A DNA stretch of 40,751 nucleotides from positions 1-40,751 of IMG/VR virus record IMGVR_UViG_3300022701_000153; one strand, written 5' to 3'. Each line of letters opens with the position of its first letter. The first letter of the stretch is position 1. This stretch comes from a virus. Positions 38,157 through 40,751 of the stretch are shown here, piece after piece. Under the pieces are notes generated by a model that was given only the letters and a program-made list of their open reading frames with translations, was not told the DNA's origin and ran no database searches. The position numbers and the translations under genes are program-made.

Positions 38157-38438
38157 ATGAAACAAATAATAACAGTAATAATATTTTTATCAGTGGTCAC
38201 ACTTTCATCTTTTGCACAAGAGAAAGATTCTTTGTCGATTAAGATGGAGAATCTAATAATACAGGCAAAAGTAATTAACAGCGATCTATCTGAATCTAAG
38301 GATAAGATCGAGCAGTATATCATACTAAGATATGAGGAAGAAAAGAAAATAGAAACTTTGAAGCAGGAACTAAACGCAATCCTAAGAGAGATGCAAAAAC
38401 TGAGAGAAAAACAAAATGATAGAACCGATAGTAAGTAA
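38157..38438 (+). CDS. signal-peptide coiled-coil protein, possibly spanin-like (93 aa)
   Basis: The N-terminus MKQIITVIIFLSVVTLSSFA has a possible Q-rule site SFA|QEK (after residue 20). The rest is a heptad-patterned charged coil (NLIIQAKVINSDLSESKDKI, ETLKQELNAILREMQKLREK). This could be a secreted coiled-coil or, if the signal stays uncut, an inner-membrane spanin (Rz-like). No Rz1 lipoprotein is seen inside or next to it. AAAGGG precedes the ATG. Confidence 0.55.
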   Translation: MKQIITVIIFLSVVTLSSFAQEKDSLSIKMENLIIQAKVINSDLSESKDKIEQYIILRYEEEKKIETLKQELNAILREMQKLREKQNDRTDSK

Positions 38439-39078
38439 CATTACAATGGAGCAGGGTTACAAGGGCGAAGTTATATTGTGGCGGGCTGGCGACTGGACTG
38501 GTCATACAATTAAATTCGGAATGAAAGATAATCTATCAGATGAAACCGAAGACCTCACAAAACTTAGTACAGGGATTGATGAATTAAGCACAACATATTT
38601 ATCCGGTATGACAATGTTTACCATTTCATTTGACCAAGCCGATACGACTGTCTTAACGGCAGGCGTATTTGAATACAACATTTGGGCTTATGATAATTCA
38701 GAACGAGTTCCAATATTCAAAGGGAAATTTATATTAAATCAGGCAGTAGTAACCGATGCAATGTCCGCAACTGCACCGACATATATAACACCTGCTTACA
38801 CAAGCAGGTATATGTTTATGTTAACTCCACCGGATACTTTTACAACATTAATTACACCCTCAGGTTTTGATGGGACACTTTCGGTTGCTCTTGACGGTGA
38901 TGTAATTGTTATCAGTTCAACAGAAGATGATTTCGATAATAGATTTGGAACTGATCATATAAGAGGATATGCAAGTGAATGGAGAGTAAGCGCAAGTGAG
39001 TACAGGATAAGGTTAGCTCCCGGATGGGAGACAGGATTTGAAACAATTATTGTAGACTTTTTCAAAAAGGCATCATAA
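38416..39078 (+). CDS. virion structural protein, fibre-base-like (220 aa)
   Basis: The sequence begins MIEPIVSNITMEQGYKGEVI with LWRAGDWTGHTIKFGMKDNL, a pattern common to phage tail fibre-base or Ig-like proteins ('D-W-T-G-x-x-x-K-x-x-x-K'). Its C-terminal half carries TPAYTSRYMFMLTPPDTFTT and more beta strands. It overlaps both neighbours. Likely binds fibres or forms part of the tail tip. Confidence 0.6.
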   Translation: MIEPIVSNITMEQGYKGEVILWRAGDWTGHTIKFGMKDNLSDETEDLTKLSTGIDELSTTYLSGMTMFTISFDQADTTVLTAGVFEYNIWAYDNSERVPIFKGKFILNQAVVTDAMSATAPTYITPAYTSRYMFMLTPPDTFTTLITPSGFDGTLSVALDGDVIVISSTEDDFDNRFGTDHIRGYASEWRVSASEYRIRLAPGWETGFETIIVDFFKKAS

Positions 39079-40751
39079 TGAAAAAATTATTATTACTACT
39101 TATAATACCAATAATGTTATTAGGGCAGGCTAATGAACCTCCTAGAATAGCATATCTATCTAACGTTTCCGACACCGCAGATGTATTGAAAACATTGATA
39201 GCATTGAAACTAACAGCAGCAGATACGGCTAATCTTGACAAATACCCAAGAGCCGAAATTGATGCAATGCTAGAGAATATTTCTTTAGATAATTATTACA
39301 GTTCATCTCAAATAGATTCAATAATCGCATTGTATTATACACAAACTGAAATCGATTCCTTATTAGACTTGTACACGACTAGGATAGACAGTACTAATAA
39401 TGCGGTTGCTTCTAATGATACGGATATAGGGGACATTCAAACTAAAAACAGCAATCAATCCGATTCTATTTCGACCGCTTATAGTGATATAGGAAATATA
39501 GAGACTAAGAACAGTAACCAGTCTGATTCAATCGCAACAGCTTATAATGATATTTCAACAGAGCAAGGTATTAACAACGGTCAGGCGGATAGTTTAATTG
39601 TCACTTATGATTCACTTGACAGACATCGAATAGAGATTGATTCAGTTGAATCGGCAATAGGAAGCAATGATACTGAAATTTCGGCTTTGCAAGACTCAAC
39701 TAACTTGTTTTCAGATACTTTGAAATCACACGATACTAGAATTAATAATAACTTATCCGCTATATCAAATGAGCAGGATTCGACAACAAGACACCGTACG
39801 GAAATTGATTCTATCGAGGCTGCTATCGGAAGTAACGATACCGAAATATCCGCATTACAGGATTCAACGAATAAGTTTTCAGATACATTAAAAGTACACG
39901 ATACAAGACTGGAATCGATTGAATCTGACTCTACTAGATATGTTGAGTGGAAAGATACAACGAATACTATTGTTACAATTAATAGATTGATTGATTCGTT
40001 GGCGGCGTACTTGAAATTACTTGATATAAATTCAGAGGCTAAGTTTGAATCTGTTTTGGGGTTCAGTATTACTGTTCCTTCGGAGTTAGATTACTTTACG
40101 GGGGCAGATATAACCGGAAACGAAACCGCTTTTGATGGATGGGATAAAAATGCCGGTGATGACTTTGACGGCAGTTATAATTCACTTGATGATGTACCTG
40201 CGAATATAGATGAAGATGCAACCGATGATATGCTGAAAGCGGCGATGCCGGACAGCCTTGACGGGTATGTTAAGCCAGATACATCCGGTATAGGTGACGG
40301 ATATTCGATTGTCTGGAATCAAAGTCTCGCTACTTGGGGAGTTGATTACATAACAGGGCTGTGGACATCAAATAGTTATGGTCTTTATTATGACGGCAAT
40401 ATTGCAATTACAGACACAATTAAGATAAGCACAGATATGTATTTATCTATTGCCGGTCTCTACAGAACCAATACGGGAGAAGGAGCTTACACGTTTGGCA
40501 ATGCTGCCGCTGGTGGCGCACGTCCGATCATAATAAACTCTGGCGATAGTGAGGCAGGTGCACCGATTGGGACGTATATGGATTTTTCCTTTGATACACA
40601 GGCAAGCGGGAATGCTGACCCTCGTGGCATTGCCTATGCTAACAATGCGTTTTGGATTGTGGATTATGTCGATGTCGAAGTTTACAAGTACAATACAGAC
40701 GGCACTTATGCAAGTTTTTCCTTTGATACACAGGCAAGCGGGAATGCTGAC
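39078..40751 (+). CDS. fibre-like protein with Q-rule signal peptide, coiled coils and propeller repeats (cut by window edge)
   Basis: The frame starts at 39078 (TAATG coupling) and runs off the right edge (at least 558 residues). The N-terminus MKKLLLLLIIPIMLLG is cut at LLG|QAN. Then come coiled-coil repeats of the type EIDSIEAAIGSNDTEISALQ with DSTNKFSDTLKVHDTR, two copies about 60 residues apart, an unknown middle, and from about residue 500 the 44-aa repeat FSFDTQASGNADPRGIAYAN plus NAFWIVDYVDVEVYKYN, which resembles NHL-like propeller blades. It may be an adhesin or receptor-binding fibre. Confidence 0.7.
   Translation, partial: MKKLLLLLIIPIMLLGQANEPPRIAYLSNVSDTADVLKTLIALKLTAADTANLDKYPRAEIDAMLENISLDNYYSSSQIDSIIALYYTQTEIDSLLDLYTTRIDSTNNAVASNDTDIGDIQTKNSNQSDSISTAYSDIGNIETKNSNQSDSIATAYNDISTEQGINNGQADSLIVTYDSLDRHRIEIDSVESAIGSNDTEISALQDSTNLFSDTLKSHDTRINNNLSAISNEQDSTTRHRTEIDSIEAAIGSNDTEISALQDSTNKFSDTLKVHDTRLESIESDSTRYVEWKDTTNTIVTINRLIDSLAAYLKLLDINSEAKFESVLGFSITVPSELDYFTGADITGNETAFDGWDKNAGDDFDGSYNSLDDVPANIDEDATDDMLKAAMPDSLDGYVKPDTSGIGDGYSIVWNQSLATWGVDYITGLWTSNSYGLYYDGNIAITDTIKISTDMYLSIAGLYRTNTGEGAYTFGNAAAGGARPIIINSGDSEAGAPIGTYMDFSFDTQASGNADPRGIAYANNAFWIVDYVDVEVYKYNTDGTYASFSFDTQASGNAD
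40583..40751 (+). repeat. 132-bp tandem repeat, first copy and start of second
   Basis: The second copy begins at 40715; its 37 bases inside the window are identical to 40583-40619. The period of 132 bp equals 44 residues and keeps the frame. More copies probably lie beyond the edge. Identity at DNA level suggests a recent duplication or gene conversion. Confidence 0.75.

Noticed and set aside
1-40751. CRISPR array, insertion sequence, tRNA genes, integrase, holin or endolysin
   Set aside because: None was seen. Repeats found are in coding regions or are single pairs; lysis and integration genes may lie outside the window.

Overview
The window is part of the genome (or prophage) of an AT-rich tailed double-stranded DNA phage with a long, non-contractile (siphovirus-type) tail. 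The gene order terminase small and large subunits, SPP1-type portal, MuF-like head protein, scaffold, HK97-fold capsid, head-tail connectors, tail tube, G/GT chaperone, tape measure, tail tip and fibres shows this directly. The host is probably in the Bacteroidota/FCB group (Bacteroidota, Ignavibacteria or Chlorobi side). Four predicted secreted proteins have a signal peptide that would be cut just before Gln, the pattern called the Bacteroidetes Q-rule. Clear Shine-Dalgarno sites and TTGACA-N17-TATATT promoters make me lean to the Ignavibacteria/Chlorobi side, but this is inference. Both ends are cut: an incomplete gene lies at base 1 and a repeat-containing fibre gene runs off the right edge. 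No integrase, holin, endolysin or tRNA was recognised.

Layout. The left arm (1-15667) is transcribed leftward and holds about 45 small, tightly packed early genes. From the switch region leftward they are: an XRE regulator, unknown genes, a second XRE, an HExxH peptidase-like protein, an adenine-type DNA methyltransferase, an HTH protein, a replication initiator with three 11-bp iterons inside its gene (probable origin), DnaB helicase, a third XRE, a ribbon-helix-helix protein with its own promoter and operator, a run of unknown genes with structured leaders, a recombination module (Rad52-like annealing protein plus Cas4/RecB-like nuclease), HNH nucleases and a RusA-like resolvase.

The switch region (15428-15835) has two leftward promoters with a shared operator-like motif in their spacers and one rightward promoter, a normal early/late or lysogeny control layout. 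The right arm (15835-40751) is transcribed rightward. It starts with a remnant of a ParB/methylase gene and a free-standing HNH homing endonuclease, then has terS, terL, four unknown small genes, portal, MuF, three more unknown genes, a strong terminator, scaffold, capsid, decoration-like proteins, connectors, two tail-tube paralogues, the frameshifted chaperone, tape measure, tail-tip proteins and fibres.

The most unusual points are: (1) four structural-region proteins with Sec signal peptides; (2) two 5' leaders near 7 kb with the same architecture, in which a changing but still paired stem competes with a hairpin that covers the ribosome binding site, one of them preceded by a three-way-junction RNA; (3) iterons in the initiator gene; (4) three probable reading-frame changes; (5) 132-bp exact tandem repeats at the right edge.
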